DNA from: Oryzisolibacter sp. LB2S
GTDB taxonomy: Bacteria; Pseudomonadota; Gammaproteobacteria; Burkholderiales; Burkholderiaceae_C
NCBI RefSeq assembly: GCF_040732315.1
Contig: NZ_CP160388.1
Coordinates: 2,198,494-2,262,493 of the forward strand
Direction: 5' to 3'
Length of the DNA: 64,000 nt
Below, one piece after another: positions 7,951-18,549 of this stretch (position 1 is its first letter; every line of letters starts with the position of its first letter). Under the pieces are notes generated by a model. It did not search any database, was not told the origin of the DNA, and worked only from the letters and a program-made list of their open reading frames with translations. Both the position numbers and the translations under genes were made by a program.

Positions 7951-8888
7951 TCGGGCGCGGCAGTCAATCCCTCGCGCACCGTGGGGTAGCGCAGCACGAG
8001 GCGCAGCTCGCGCGCCATGCGCGTGGTGACCAGGCGGCGCGACTCGCCCATGAAGCTCAGCAGCGACAGCGGCAGCAGCTCCTGCGCCTGGCTGCGCAGC
8101 ACGCGCGGGGGGCGCGGCAGGCCGTACAGATCGGCCGCCAGGTCGAAGTAGTCGCCCATCTTCATCTGGCTGTCGTCGGCCACGTTGTAGATGCGCTGGG
8201 GGCGCCCCCGCCACAGGGCCAATTGGCAGGCGCGCGCCAGGTCGTCGGCGTGGATGTGGTTGGTGTAGACATCGTCGGGCGCGGCCAGCACGGGTGTTGC
8301 GCGGCGCAGGCGCGCCTCGGGCGTGCCGCCCTCGCGGTCCGGCGCATAGATGCCGGGCACGCGCAGAATGCTCACGCGCACACCCGCGCGCCCCAGGTGG
8401 CGCATGGCGGCCTCGGCGTTCGCGCGGCGCTGGGCGCGCGGCGTGGCCGGCGCCAGGGGGCGCGACTCGGCCACCCAGTCTCCCGCGCAGTCGCCATACA
8501 CGCCGCTGGTGGAGGCATAGACCAGCGCCCGCGGCAGCTGGCGCCGGCGCAGGGCCTGCGCCAGCGCCTGGCTGCGCGGGTCCAGCCACCAGTGCGGGCC
8601 CACCTCCTTCTGGCCCGGTGGCGGCGCCAGGTGCAGCACGCGCGTGGCCAGGCCCGCCAGGCGCGCGAGCGTGGCCGCGTCGTCCAGATTGCCCAGGAGC
8701 GCCGTGATGCCCGCGGCGCGCAGCTCGGGCAAGCGCGCGGGGGTGGAGGTCAGCGCGAGTACGCGCGGGCCGCGCGGACCCTGGCCACGCGCCACGCGCA
8801 GGCCCACGTCGCCGCAGCCGATGATGAGCAGGCGCTGGCGCCGAAAGCGCGCCGGTAATGCGCCGAGAGGGTTTTGGTTTGAGGGCAA
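7938..8888 (-). CDS. NAD(P)-dependent epimerase/dehydratase-like protein (extended SDR, YeeZ-like)
   Basis: 316 residues with an N-terminal Rossmann motif ([19 protein letters not shown]) and 'YASTSGVYGDCAGDW' (active-site Ser/Tyr region), then 'RILRVPGIYAPDR' and 'NHIHADDLARACQLAL'. These fit the NAD-dependent epimerase/dehydratase superfamily, YeeZ/SDR_a5-like branch. The Gly pattern GxGxxG reads G-C-G-D-V-G, as usual in this branch. The substrate is unknown. It is divergent from the ferredoxin-type reductase at 8941 and convergent with the DUF4124 gene. Confidence 0.88.
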   Translation of the reverse strand: MPSNQNPLGALPARFRRQRLLIIGCGDVGLRVARGQGPRGPRVLALTSTPARLPELRAAGITALLGNLDDAATLARLAGLATRVLHLAPPPGQKEVGPHWWLDPRSQALAQALRRRQLPRALVYASTSGVYGDCAGDWVAESRPLAPATPRAQRRANAEAAMRHLGRAGVRVSILRVPGIYAPDREGGTPEARLRRATPVLAAPDDVYTNHIHADDLARACQLALWRGRPQRIYNVADDSQMKMGDYFDLAADLYGLPRPPRVLRSQAQELLPLSLLSFMGESRRLVTTRMARELRLVLRYPTVREGLTAAPDQRG

Positions 8889-8940
8889 AATCGGTCGCTT
8901 TGCTTATAGCCAGACAACGCCCCCGAGGATACCCACTGTC

Positions 8941-9993
8941 ATGACCAGCGCCGAGACCGCATTCCAGATCAGCGTACAGCCCAGCGGCCGCAGCTTCGAG
9001 GCCCAGGCCGGCGAGGCCATCCTCACGGCCGCGATCCGCAGCGGCGTGGGCCTGCCCTACGGCTGCAAGGATGGCGCCTGCGGCTCATGCAAATGCAGAA
9101 AGCTGAGCGGATCCGTGGTGCATGGCGAGCACCAGCACAAGGCGCTGAGCGTCGAGGAAGAAGAGGCGGGCTACGTGCTCACCTGCTGCGCCAGGCCCCT
9201 GACCGACGTGGTGCTCGAATCGCGCCAGGTGACGGACGAGAGCGCCTACCCCATCCGCAAGCTGCCCGTACGCGTCAGCACCCTCACGCGCCTTTCGCCC
9301 GACGTGATGCAGCTGCGCCTGCAGCTGCCGGCGCATGACATCTTCCGCTACCACGCGGGCCAGTACATGGAATTCATCCTGCGTGACGGCAGCCGCCGCG
9401 CCTATTCGATGGCCACGGCGCCGCACCACCAGGAGGCCGCGCCCGGCGTGGAGCTGCACATACGCCACATGCCGGGAGGCAAGTTCACAACCCATGTGTT
9501 CGGCGCCCTCAAGGAGAAGGAAATCCTGCGCGTGGAGGGGCCGTTCGGCAGCTTCTACCTGCGCGAGGACTCGGACAAGCCCATGATCTTCCTGGCCTCG
9601 GGCACGGGCTTTGCGCCCATCAAGGCGCTGATCGAGCACATGCAGCACAAGGCCATCGCGCGCCCCGCCACGCTCTACTGGGGTGGGCGCCGTCCGCACG
9701 ACCTGTACATGGACGCCTGGGTGCGCGAGCGCCTGGCCGAGATGCCGCAGCTGTGCTACGTGCCCGTGGTCTCCGACGCCCTGCCCGAGGACGGCTGGAC
9801 GGGCCGCACGGGCTTTGTGCACCAGGCCGTGATGGACGACTTTGCCGATCTCTCCGGCCACCAAGTCTATGCCTGCGGCGCGCCCATCGTGGTCGACTCG
9901 GCGCGCGTGGCCTACAGCGCCGAGCGCGGCCTGCCACCCGAGGAGTTCTACGCCGACGCCTTCACCTCCGAGGCCGACAAGCATGGCGGCTGA
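8941..9993 (+). CDS. 2Fe-2S/FAD/NAD(P)H oxidoreductase (CDP-6-deoxy-glucoseen reductase-like)
   Basis: 350 residues in three domains. A plant-type ferredoxin domain (about 1-95) has Cys ligands in 'YGCKDGACGSCKCRK' (C42, C47, C50) and a fourth in 'LTCCARP' (about 82). An FAD-binding domain contains 'RAYSMATAP'. A C-terminal NAD(P)H domain contains 'LASGTGFAPIKALIEH'. The order matches the AscD/CDP-6-deoxy-delta-3,4-glucoseen reductase group that Burkholderiales carry as a housekeeping electron-transfer reductase of uncertain acceptor. No partner oxygenase is adjacent; a Bug protein follows 37 bp downstream. Confidence 0.9.
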   Translation: MTSAETAFQISVQPSGRSFEAQAGEAILTAAIRSGVGLPYGCKDGACGSCKCRKLSGSVVHGEHQHKALSVEEEEAGYVLTCCARPLTDVVLESRQVTDESAYPIRKLPVRVSTLTRLSPDVMQLRLQLPAHDIFRYHAGQYMEFILRDGSRRAYSMATAPHHQEAAPGVELHIRHMPGGKFTTHVFGALKEKEILRVEGPFGSFYLREDSDKPMIFLASGTGFAPIKALIEHMQHKAIARPATLYWGGRRPHDLYMDAWVRERLAEMPQLCYVPVVSDALPEDGWTGRTGFVHQAVMDDFADLSGHQVYACGAPIVVDSARVAYSAERGLPPEEFYADAFTSEADKHGG

Positions 9994-10030
9994 CGCGCCG
10001 CCCACCATTTTTTCATCACCCGCACCATCC

Positions 10031-11002
10031 ATGAACCGCAGACGCCACCTTCTCTCGCTCGCCGCCCTGGGCGCGGCCCTTGCAAGCCCGCTCAGCCACG
10101 CACAGGACGGCCCCATCCGTCTCATCGTGCCCTACGCGCCGGGCGGGCCGCTGGACGTGACCTCGCGCGTCCTGGCCGAGCGCGTGCGCGACGCACTGGG
10201 AACCGTGGTGGTGGACAACAAGGCCGGCGCGGGCGGCAACATCGGCGCCGACCTCGTGGCCAAGGCCGCGCCGGACGGGCTGACCATTGGCATCGCTGCC
10301 ACGGCCACGCATGCCGTCAACCCCTGGCTCTTCAGCCGCGTGCCCTATGACGCGGCCAAGGACTTTGCCGGCATCACGCAGATGGTGCGCGTGCCCAACG
10401 TGCTCGTGGTCAACGCCGCACGCGCCGAGCAGCTCAAGATCCACAGCGTGCAGGATCTGATCGCCTACGCGCGCGCCAATCCGGGCAAGCTCAACTACGG
10501 CAGCGGCGGCAACGGCAGCGCCGGCCATCTGGCGGGCGAGATGTTCAAGCAGAAGGCCGGCATCTTCGCGCTGCACATCCCCTACCGGGGCGCCAGCCCC
10601 GCGCAGCTGGCACTGCTGGCCGGCGAGGTGGACTTCAACTTCGACAACCTGGCCGCCGCGGCGCCCAACATCAAGGCAGGCAAGCTCAAGGCCCTGGCCG
10701 TGACCTCGCTCGCCGCGAGCCCCATGCTGCCCGGCGTGCCGCCGCTGTCGAACAGCTTCAAGGGCTTTGCCATCGACACCTGGTGGGGCCTGGTGGCGCC
10801 CGCGGGCACGCCCAAGCCCGTGATCGCCAGACTCAACAAGGCCTTCACCGACGCACTCAAGACCCCCGAGACCAAGACCCGCTTCGAGGCCCTGATGGCC
10901 GAGCCCGTGGCCACGACGCCCGAACAGTTCGACGCCTTCATGGCCGCCGAGCGCGCCAAGTACCAGCAGGTGGTGAAGGCCTCGGGCGCCAAGGTCGACT
11001 GA
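10031..11002 (+). CDS. Bug-family periplasmic binding protein (second copy)
   Basis: 323 residues with a signal peptide (RRRHLLSLAALGAALASPLSHAQ). Family features are 'PIRLIVPYAPGGPLDVTSR', 'GAGGNIGADLVAKAAPDG' and 'IPYRGASPAQLALLAGEV'. It differs considerably from the Bug protein at 5642, so it likely binds another ligand. The close spacing behind the reductase gene suggests co-transcription, but no functional link is evident. A repeat cluster occupies the next 500 bp. Confidence 0.93.
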   Translation: MNRRRHLLSLAALGAALASPLSHAQDGPIRLIVPYAPGGPLDVTSRVLAERVRDALGTVVVDNKAGAGGNIGADLVAKAAPDGLTIGIAATATHAVNPWLFSRVPYDAAKDFAGITQMVRVPNVLVVNAARAEQLKIHSVQDLIAYARANPGKLNYGSGGNGSAGHLAGEMFKQKAGIFALHIPYRGASPAQLALLAGEVDFNFDNLAAAAPNIKAGKLKALAVTSLAASPMLPGVPPLSNSFKGFAIDTWWGLVAPAGTPKPVIARLNKAFTDALKTPETKTRFEALMAEPVATTPEQFDAFMAAERAKYQQVVKASGAKVD

Positions 11003-11501
11003 GGATTCCATCCGACACGCGCCCGCCGTCATCCCCACGCAGGAACGACATCCCGGACATTGATCCGGGACGGGGATCCACGGCGGCGACGAATGAATCG
11101 ACTGGGATGTGCTCCTGGATCCCCGCATGCGCGGGGATGACGGGGTCGGCGGCGCCAGGCGGGTCACGCGAATCCATCGTTGCCGCAGTTGAATACAAAA
11201 TTGATAGCTGTTCGCGCTTGATACACGGGGGCTTCCATCCCAGACGACCGCCGTCATCCCCGCGCATGCGGGGATCCACAGCAGCGACGAACACATGGCG
11301 CGGGGCTGGCCTCTGGATCCCCGCCTGCGCGGGGATGACGGACTCGGCGGTGCCAGGCCCCGTGGTCACGCGAATCGATCGCGGCCGCTGTGGGCAATAA
11401 AAATGCCAGCTGTCTGCGCTTAGCCTACGGTCGTTTTCATCTGATTGTCAGCGGAAACTGGCTACTGACAAGTGCAAAGCGCTGTGAATCCGTGAGCACC
11501 C
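11003..11501. repeat. Gene-free repeat cluster: two tandem copies of a composite palindromic element
   Basis: No credible gene. The stretch holds two diverged, roughly 180-200-bp composite units (about 11025-11225 and 11248-11430). Each begins with a GTCATCCCCgCGCA...GGGGATCCAC palindrome, continues with GCGACGAA, carries the inverse palindrome GGATCCCCGC.TGCGCGGGGATGAC, then GGTCACGCGAATC, and ends in a degenerate dispersed TAGCTGT..GCGCTT element (11196-11236 and about 11398-11440). The facing palindromes resemble REPIN/MITE structures. The whole unit appears to have been duplicated and then diverged. Confidence 0.75.
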
Positions 11502-12011
11502 TCAACACCACCAGGCCGGTGCCAGCACCCGCTCTATGCGCTGATCGGCCACGGCGGCAAGCCGTGTGGCGTCCACCATGGCGGGCGCCAGCTCGGCCAG
11601 GGGTTGGAGCACAAAGGCGCGCTCGTTCATGCGCGGGTGGGGCACGGTGAGCTCGGCACCCTCGAGGCGCAGGTCGCCGTAGAGCAGCAGATCCAGGTCC
11701 AGCGTGCGCGGCGCGTTGCGGTAGGGGCGCTCGCGCCCGGCGGCCTGCTCCAGGGCCTGCAGCGCGTGCAGCAGCGCGAGCGGCGCAAGGCGGGTCTGCA
11801 GCACGGCCACGGCGTTGAGATAGTCCGGCCCGCCCGCGTCCACGGGGGCGCTGCGGTACAGCGACGAGACCTGGCTGACCTGCGTGTCCGGCAACGCGGC
11901 CATGGCCTGCACGGCGCCGCGCAGGGCGGCGCGTGCGTCACCGAGGTTGGCGCCCATCCCTATCCAGGCCGTGACGCCGGCCTCGGCCCGCGGCGCCTGG
12001 GTCGGGCTCAA
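11502..12011 (-). CDS. folK: 6-hydroxymethyl-7,8-dihydropterin pyrophosphokinase
   Basis: 169 residues, typical length. Catalyses pyrophosphate transfer from ATP to 6-hydroxymethyl-dihydropterin in folate synthesis (cytosol). Motifs: '[16 protein letters not shown]' at the N-terminus, '[10 protein letters not shown]', the HPPK signature '[12 protein letters not shown]' and '[16 protein letters not shown]'. Its start overlaps the pcnB stop by 4 bp, and it is the last gene of an hda-HAD-pcnB-folK run, an order seen widely in Burkholderiales. Confidence 0.95.
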   Translation of the reverse strand: MSPTQAPRAEAGVTAWIGMGANLGDARAALRGAVQAMAALPDTQVSQVSSLYRSAPVDAGGPDYLNAVAVLQTRLAPLALLHALQALEQAAGRERPYRNAPRTLDLDLLLYGDLRLEGAELTVPHPRMNERAFVLQPLAELAPAMVDATRLAAVADQRIERVLAPAWWC

Positions 12012-13564
12012 GCGCCCTCGCCCGCCGCGGGGCCGCTGGCACCACCGGCCGGCTTGCGGCGACGGCGGCGGCGCTTCTTGGGCGCGGCGCCGTCGCCCTG
12101 GGCGTCGGGCTCGGCGGGGGCCTCGGCCGGTGCGGCGCCGGTGGGCTTGGGCACGCGCCGCACCACGGGCTGGGCCTTGCGCTGGCGGGCGCGCTGCTCC
12201 TCGCGCACCTGCTCGATCATGTCCTCGCGGCGCGCATCATCGGCCAGCGAGAACTGCTGCCACCATTCGGCCAGCCCTTCCTCGACCTCGCCGACGTCGG
12301 CGCGCAGGCGCAGGAAGTCAAAACCCGCACGAAAGCGGATATGGGCCACCATGCTGAAGGGCGTGCTGCCCGAGCGCTTTTCGAAGCGCGGCTGCATGAC
12401 CCAGATCTCGCGCATGTCGGCGGCCAGCTTGCCGCGGCCGGACACGTCGCCGATGCGCTTGTCGAACACCTCGTCGATGGCATCCTGCAGCGCCGGGAAG
12501 GCGTGCTCGTTGCGTGCCAGGCGCTGCTCCCAGCCGGCCTTGACGTCCTGCCAGAGCACGCAGGCGAGCAGAAAGCTCGGCGCCACGGTCTTGCCCTCGC
12601 CCACGCGGCGGTCGGTGTCGGCGAGCGCCGCCTGCACGAAGGGATGGTCGGCACGCTCGACCACCACGTCGAGCAGCGGGTAGATGCCCTTTTCCAACCC
12701 GAGCTTTTTCAGCTGCGCGATGGAGGCCAGCGCATGGCCGGTCTGCAGCAGCTTGAGCATTTCGTCGAAGAGGCGGCTTTGCGGCACGTCCTGCAAGAGC
12801 GGCTCACAGGCCAGCAGCGGCTTGGCGGTCTTGGGCTCGAGGGCGAAGCCCAGCGCACTGAGCTTGGCGGCGAAGCGCACGGCGCGGATGATGCGCACCG
12901 GGTCCTCGCGGTAGCGCGTGGCCGGGTCGCCGATCATGCGCAGCACGCGCTTTCTGGCGTCGTCCAGGCCCTTGTGGAAGTCCACCACGACCTGGGTCTC
13001 GGGGTCGTAGTACATGGCGTTGACGGTGAAGTCGCGCCGCGTGGCGTCCTCGTCCTGCGGGCCCCAGACGTTGTCGCGCAGCACGCGGCCGCTGGCGTCC
13101 ACGGCGTGCTGCATGCCGGCGAGCTGCGCCTTGCTGGTGCGCTCGTTGCCGCTGACCTGCTCGGCCGCTGCGTTGTCCAGATAGGCGCGGAAGGTGGAGA
13201 CCTCGATCACCTCATGCTCGCGCCCGCGCCCATGGACCACGTGCACGATGCGAAAGCGCTTGCCGATGATGAAGGCGCGCCGAAACAGCCCCTTGACCTG
13301 CTCGGGCGTGGCGTTGGTGGCCACGTCGAAGTCCTTGGGCTTGAGGCCCAGCAGCAGGTCGCGCACGGCGCCGCCGACGATGTAGGCCTCGAAGCCCGCC
13401 TGCTTGAGCGTGCGCACCACGTCGGTGGCGCGCCGGTCCACGAGCTCGGGGTTGATGCCGTGCACCGAGGCGGGCAGCTCCTCGCGCTTGCCAAAGCGGC
13501 GCTTGGCCGCGCGGCCCGCGCCGCCGCCCTTGCCCAGCAGCTTGTCGATGAAGGTCTTGATCAT
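12008..13564 (-). CDS. pcnB: Poly(A) polymerase I
   Basis: 518 residues. Adds 3' poly(A) to RNA, promoting its decay. It has the class II nucleotidyltransferase head '[20 protein letters not shown]' (Gly-Gly and Asp pair), '[15 protein letters not shown]', and '[16 protein letters not shown]', characteristic of tRNA-NT/PAP enzymes. The long form with the PcnB insert '[11 protein letters not shown]' and an Arg/Lys-rich C-terminal tail ([14 protein letters not shown]) favours PAP I over CCA-adding enzyme. It overlaps its neighbours by 4 bp on both sides, so it is probably translated as part of one polycistron. Confidence 0.94.
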   Translation of the reverse strand: MIKTFIDKLLGKGGGAGRAAKRRFGKREELPASVHGINPELVDRRATDVVRTLKQAGFEAYIVGGAVRDLLLGLKPKDFDVATNATPEQVKGLFRRAFIIGKRFRIVHVVHGRGREHEVIEVSTFRAYLDNAAAEQVSGNERTSKAQLAGMQHAVDASGRVLRDNVWGPQDEDATRRDFTVNAMYYDPETQVVVDFHKGLDDARKRVLRMIGDPATRYREDPVRIIRAVRFAAKLSALGFALEPKTAKPLLACEPLLQDVPQSRLFDEMLKLLQTGHALASIAQLKKLGLEKGIYPLLDVVVERADHPFVQAALADTDRRVGEGKTVAPSFLLACVLWQDVKAGWEQRLARNEHAFPALQDAIDEVFDKRIGDVSGRGKLAADMREIWVMQPRFEKRSGSTPFSMVAHIRFRAGFDFLRLRADVGEVEEGLAEWWQQFSLADDARREDMIEQVREEQRARQRKAQPVVRRVPKPTGAAPAEAPAEPDAQGDGAAPKKRRRRRRKPAGGASGPAAGEGA

Positions 13565-14265
13565 TGTTGTTGTGAGGCAAACAGGTCCAGGATGGGCCAG
13601 CCGCGCTCCTGCGCCAGGGCGCGCAGGCGCGGGTCGGGGTTGGTGGCCACGGGGTGATTGACCTTCTCCAGGAGCGGCACGTCGTTCATGGAGTCGCTGT
13701 AGAAGGTGCTGTCCACGTCGCCCCAGGAAAGGCCGCGCGCGGCCAGCCAGGCCTGCATGCGCCGCACCTTGCCCTCGCGCATGGTGGGCTCGCCGCGGAT
13801 GTCGCCGGTGATCCAGCCATCGGCGTCGCGCTCGAGCTCGAGCGCCAGCAGCTGCTCCACGCCCAGCGCCTGGGCGATGGGGCGGGTGATGAATTCATTG
13901 GTGGCGGTGATGATGAGCACCTCGTCGCCCGCGTCGCGGTGCTTTTGCAGCAGCGCCAGCGCCTCGCCGTGGATGGCCGGCGCGATCACCTCGCGCATGA
14001 ACTGCGCATGGGCCTGGGCCGCGGCGTCCGCGCCGCGCAGGCGCACTGCCTCGGTGGCAAAGCGCACGTAGTCGTGCACGTCCAGGCGCCCGGCCAGGTA
14101 ATCCTCGTAGAAGGCCTTGTTGCGGCGGCCGAACTCCTCGCGGTCGGTCCAGCCGATGCGGATGGTGAACTCGCCCCACTCGTAGTCCGAGTCGAGCGGC
14201 AGCAGCGTGTGGTCCAGGTCGAACAGCGCCAGCCGTTTGCGTGGTACCGAAGGGGTGGATGTCAT
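13561..14265 (-). CDS. HAD-family IB phosphatase (SerB/PSP-like)
   Basis: 234 residues. The HAD motifs are intact: motif I 'LALFDLDHTLLP' (nucleophile Asp, DLDHT), motif II 'VLIITATNEF', a Lys in 'REGKVRRM' and motif III 'FYSDSMNDVPLL'. This subfamily (IB-SerB2-like) hydrolyses small phosphomonoesters; homologues have been annotated as phosphoserine or histidinol-phosphate phosphatases, but the substrate cannot be read from sequence. It lies between hda and pcnB in a conserved cluster, overlapping pcnB by 4 bp. Confidence 0.9.
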   Translation of the reverse strand: MTSTPSVPRKRLALFDLDHTLLPLDSDYEWGEFTIRIGWTDREEFGRRNKAFYEDYLAGRLDVHDYVRFATEAVRLRGADAAAQAHAQFMREVIAPAIHGEALALLQKHRDAGDEVLIITATNEFITRPIAQALGVEQLLALELERDADGWITGDIRGEPTMREGKVRRMQAWLAARGLSWGDVDSTFYSDSMNDVPLLEKVNHPVATNPDPRLRALAQERGWPILDLFASQQQ

Positions 14266-14313
14266 GCGAGTCGATGTGAGGGAAGATGGCCGGGCTGCGA
14301 CGACGCCTGCGCG

Positions 14314-15006
14314 CTATTCGCTTTGCAGCATGGTCTTGAGCAGCGGCACGGTAATGGCACGCTGGGCACGCAGGGCAAAGCTGTCGAGCCGGTCGAGCAG
14401 CTGCATGAGGCTGCCCAGGTCGCGCGAGAAGCGCGTGAGCATGTAGTCCATGACCTCATCGGCCAGATGGATGCCGCGCGCGTCGGCCTGCTCGCGCAGC
14501 ACCGCGCGGCGCTCGGATTCATCGAGCAGCTGCAGCTGGAACACATGGCCCCAGCCGAGCCGCGTGCGCAGGTCGTCGCGCAACGGCAGGTCGGCCGGCG
14601 GCAGCGCGCCCGCCGCCAGCACCCAGCGCGGCGCGCCGGCCGTGGGGTTGATGGCATTGACGAACCAGTTGAAGGCGGCCGCCTGCTGCGCCGTGGTGTA
14701 GAGCTGCACGTCGTCGAGCAGCACGGCGCTCCAGCGCTCGTCGAACGCCGACGGCAACGCGACCGAGGGGTCGAGCCAGCCCACGCTGGCGCCCTGGTCG
14801 CGCAGGGCCTCGTAGGTGGCGCGCAGCAGATGCGTCTTGCCCGTGCCGGCATCGCCCCACAGATAGGTGGGCACGGGCGAGCGCGGCGCCGCGCCGTCGC
14901 CCACCGACAGGCGCAGATGCTGCAGCGCCTGGGCATTGGGCCCGGCGTGGAAGTTGCCCAACGTGGGGCCGGTCGCCAGGCCGATGTCGAGCGCCAGTTG
15001 CTTCAT
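14314..15006 (-). CDS. hda: DnaA-related regulatory inactivator Hda
   Basis: 230 residues, the Hda length. The N-terminal 'MKQLALDIG' matches the sliding-clamp binding motif that lets Hda stimulate ATP hydrolysis by DnaA after initiation. It is followed by an AAA+ core with Walker A 'LWGDAGTGKTHLL', Walker B 'AVLLDDVQLY', and a C-terminal lid with 'DYMLTRFSRDLGSLMQLLDRL'. It has no DNA-binding domain IV, unlike DnaA. It heads the hda-HAD-pcnB-folK run. A GCCAGCC/GGCTGGC hairpin sits 7 bp upstream of the start, in the leader. Confidence 0.94.
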   Translation of the reverse strand: MKQLALDIGLATGPTLGNFHAGPNAQALQHLRLSVGDGAAPRSPVPTYLWGDAGTGKTHLLRATYEALRDQGASVGWLDPSVALPSAFDERWSAVLLDDVQLYTTAQQAAAFNWFVNAINPTAGAPRWVLAAGALPPADLPLRDDLRTRLGWGHVFQLQLLDESERRAVLREQADARGIHLADEVMDYMLTRFSRDLGSLMQLLDRLDSFALRAQRAITVPLLKTMLQSE

Positions 15007-15356
15007 GAATCGGATGCCAGCCCCCAAACATCGGCTGGCGCAGTAAATATGGGCATGTGCAGGAGGGCGGTCGCGGACTGAAAGGGAAAGGCCCAGCCCG
15101 GACTGATCATGCCGCGCGCAGGCGGCAAAGGGACGCATTCTAGTCTGTCGGCGACGCGCCGGCCCGGTGCCCACCGCACGCCGGCGGCACAGGACGGTTC
15201 GCCAGGGTATCCACCAACATGGCTCGCGCCCTGCATGGTTTAGCTTGGCCTCTTTCGCGCAGACGAAGCCCGGGACCCTGTCGGGGATGCCTGCCCGGGC
15301 AGCCACCCTCGGCCCCTCCGCAGGCAGCCCCGCACACGTCACGCATGAGGTGAAAC
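15007..15356. other. Divergent intergenic region between hda and ggt
   Basis: About 350 bp without a credible gene. It must hold promoters for hda (minus) and ggt (plus). Visible structure: a hairpin at 15013-15036 (GCCAGCC, 10-nt loop, GGCTGGC) in the hda leader, and AT-richer islands around 15044 and 15240. No operator family was recognised. Confidence 0.5.
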
Positions 15357-17306
15357 ATGTCCCAGAAAACCCTGTGGGCCCTGGCCCCCCTGGCCGCGGC
15401 GGCGCTGCTCGCCGGCTGCGGTGGCAGCAGCGACCGGCTCATCGTCGACAGCGACCCGACCAGCTGCACGGTGCGCGGCAGTGGCGGGGCGGCCGTCGTC
15501 GTCGGCTCGGGCGTCAGCGGCGACCCGGCTGCGCCGGAGGCCGCATCGGGCTACCGCCTGGGGCTCACGGCCAAGCATTCGAGCAAATACATGGCCATCG
15601 CCAACACGCCCCTGGCCACCAAGGCAGGCTGCGAGATTCTCAAGGCCGGCGGCTCCGCCGTGGACGCCGCCGTGGCCATGCAGGCCGTGCTGGGGCTGGT
15701 GGAGCCCCAGTCGAGCACCATCGCGGGCAGCGCCTTCATGATCTACTACGACGCAAAGAGCAAAAAGGTCGTCGCCTACGACGGCCGCGAGACCGCCCCG
15801 GCCGCCGCCACCAACTACTACCTCGTGCGGCAGAACCAGGACGACGCGGCCTCGCCCGCCCCCGTGCCGAGTGCGCGGCGCAGCGGCCGCTCCATCGGCG
15901 TGCCCGGCGTGATGCGCATGCTCGACATGGCGCACAAGGAGCATGGCAAGCTGCCCTGGAGCCAGTTGTTCGACCAGGGCATCAAGCTCTCGACCGACGG
16001 CTTTCTGATCCCGGGCCGGTTGGGCGCGGCCATCGCGAGCAATGCCAACAACCTGGCGCTCGACGCCAACGCCATGGCCACCTATTTCCACGCCGACGGC
16101 ACGCCGCGCAAGACCGGCGAGTCCATGACCAACCTGCCCTATGCCCGGACGCTCAAAACCCTGGCCACCCAGGGCGCGGACGCCCTCTACAGCGGCGACC
16201 TGGCCAAGGCCATCGTCGCCAAGGCCGCGCAGTCCGTGGGCGACGATGCCGCAAAGACGCCCATCACCCCCAGCCTGATGACGCTTGCCGACCTGTCCGG
16301 CTACAAGGCCAAGAAGCGTGAGGCGGTCTGCACCAACTACCGCGGCACCTACCATGTGTGCACCATGTCGCCACCCTCGTCCGGCGGCATCGCCATCGCG
16401 CAGTCGCTGGGCATACTCGGCCAGTTCAACCTCGCGCAATACGGCCCCACCAACCCGGGCAACGAGGGCGGCGTGCCCAGTGTGATGGGCGTGCACCTGG
16501 TCTCGGAGGCCGAGCGCCTGGCCTACGCCGACCGCGACAAGTACGTGGCCGACACCGATTTCGTGCCGCTGCCGGCCCAGGGCCTGACCTCGCTGCTCGC
16601 CCCCGACTACCTCAGGCAGCGCGCCGCCCTCATCAGCCCGGACAAGAGCATGGGCACGGCCACACCCGGCGACTTCGGCCCCGTGCCGCAGGGCGTGGAC
16701 AAGACCGACGAACATGGCACCACCCACCTGTCCGTGGTCGACGCCTATGGCAACGTGGTGTCGATGACGACCACGGTGGAATCGAGCATGGGCTCGTTCC
16801 ACATGGTCGAGGGCTTTTTGCTCACCAACCAGCTGACGGACTTTTCCGCCAGCCCCGTGGACGCCAATGGCCTGCCCGTGGCCAACCGCGTCGCACCGGG
16901 CAAGCGCCCGCGCAGCACCATGGCGCCCACGCTGGTCTTCAGGGGCAGCGCGCCGGGCGACTTCGTCATGGCCACGGGCTCGCCCGGCGGGGGCGCCATC
17001 ATCCAGTACGTGACCAAGACCCTCGTCGGCGCACTCGACTGGGGGCTGGACGCGCAGCAGGCCACCTCCCTCGTGAACTTCGGCGCAAGCAACAACCCCA
17101 CGACGGGCGTGGATGGCTCCAACACCACGCTGGATCTGTCGGCGCTGATCAATGAGCTCAAGGCCAAGGGCCATACGGTCAACGGCAACGCCCAGTCGAG
17201 CGGCGTGGCCACCATCATGCGCGTGACGAAAGACGGCAAGACCCTGCTGGAAGGCGGCGCCGACCCGCGGCGCGAGGGCATCGTGCTCGGAGACGGCTCG
17301 CTCTGA
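15357..17306 (+). CDS. ggt: Gamma-glutamyltranspeptidase, lipoprotein form
   Basis: 649 residues. Cleaves gamma-glutamyl bonds (glutathione salvage) in the periplasm. An N-terminal lipoprotein signal ends in 'AALLAGCGGSS', so it is membrane-anchored rather than free. The large-subunit hallmark 'GGSAVDAAVAMQAVLGLVEPQSSTIAGSAF' region is present, and the autoprocessing/catalytic Thr is the first Thr (about residue 455) of 'HGTTHLSVVD', followed by 'RVAPGKRPRSTMAPT' and 'GSPGGGAIIQ'. An extra Gly/Ser-rich insert of about 40 residues follows the lipobox. A strong hairpin terminator follows the stop. Confidence 0.95.
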   Translation: MSQKTLWALAPLAAAALLAGCGGSSDRLIVDSDPTSCTVRGSGGAAVVVGSGVSGDPAAPEAASGYRLGLTAKHSSKYMAIANTPLATKAGCEILKAGGSAVDAAVAMQAVLGLVEPQSSTIAGSAFMIYYDAKSKKVVAYDGRETAPAAATNYYLVRQNQDDAASPAPVPSARRSGRSIGVPGVMRMLDMAHKEHGKLPWSQLFDQGIKLSTDGFLIPGRLGAAIASNANNLALDANAMATYFHADGTPRKTGESMTNLPYARTLKTLATQGADALYSGDLAKAIVAKAAQSVGDDAAKTPITPSLMTLADLSGYKAKKREAVCTNYRGTYHVCTMSPPSSGGIAIAQSLGILGQFNLAQYGPTNPGNEGGVPSVMGVHLVSEAERLAYADRDKYVADTDFVPLPAQGLTSLLAPDYLRQRAALISPDKSMGTATPGDFGPVPQGVDKTDEHGTTHLSVVDAYGNVVSMTTTVESSMGSFHMVEGFLLTNQLTDFSASPVDANGLPVANRVAPGKRPRSTMAPTLVFRGSAPGDFVMATGSPGGGAIIQYVTKTLVGALDWGLDAQQATSLVNFGASNNPTTGVDGSNTTLDLSALINELKAKGHTVNGNAQSSGVATIMRVTKDGKTLLEGGADPRREGIVLGDGSL

Positions 17307-17332
17307 GGCCACGCGAGCCCCGCTGCAACCCC

Positions 17333-17364
17333 AAGGCCCCGTCCGCTGGCGGGGCCTTTTTGTG
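17333..17364 (+). terminator. Rho-independent terminator after ggt
   Basis: AAGGCCCCGtccgctggCGGGGCCTTTTT: 9-bp stem with a 7-nt loop and a T-run, 27 bp after the ggt stop. Confidence 0.9.
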
Positions 17365-17474
17365 GCGTCCCTCACCCCGCCGCAGGCATAGTCACAGGCA
17401 TATATGGGCAGCGCCAGCGCCCTGCCGACTAAAATCGCGGGTTTGGTTCGATCCGCCCACCCCTTTGGAATTTC

Positions 17475-18521
<1,047 letters not shown>

Positions 18522-18549
18522 CCCAGCATCTCCTGCAGGGTCGTCCGCC

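Noticed and set aside
11003..11501. CRISPR array from recurring GGGGATCC-type units
   Set aside because: Spacing is irregular, units are palindromic in both orientations, and no cas genes are near.
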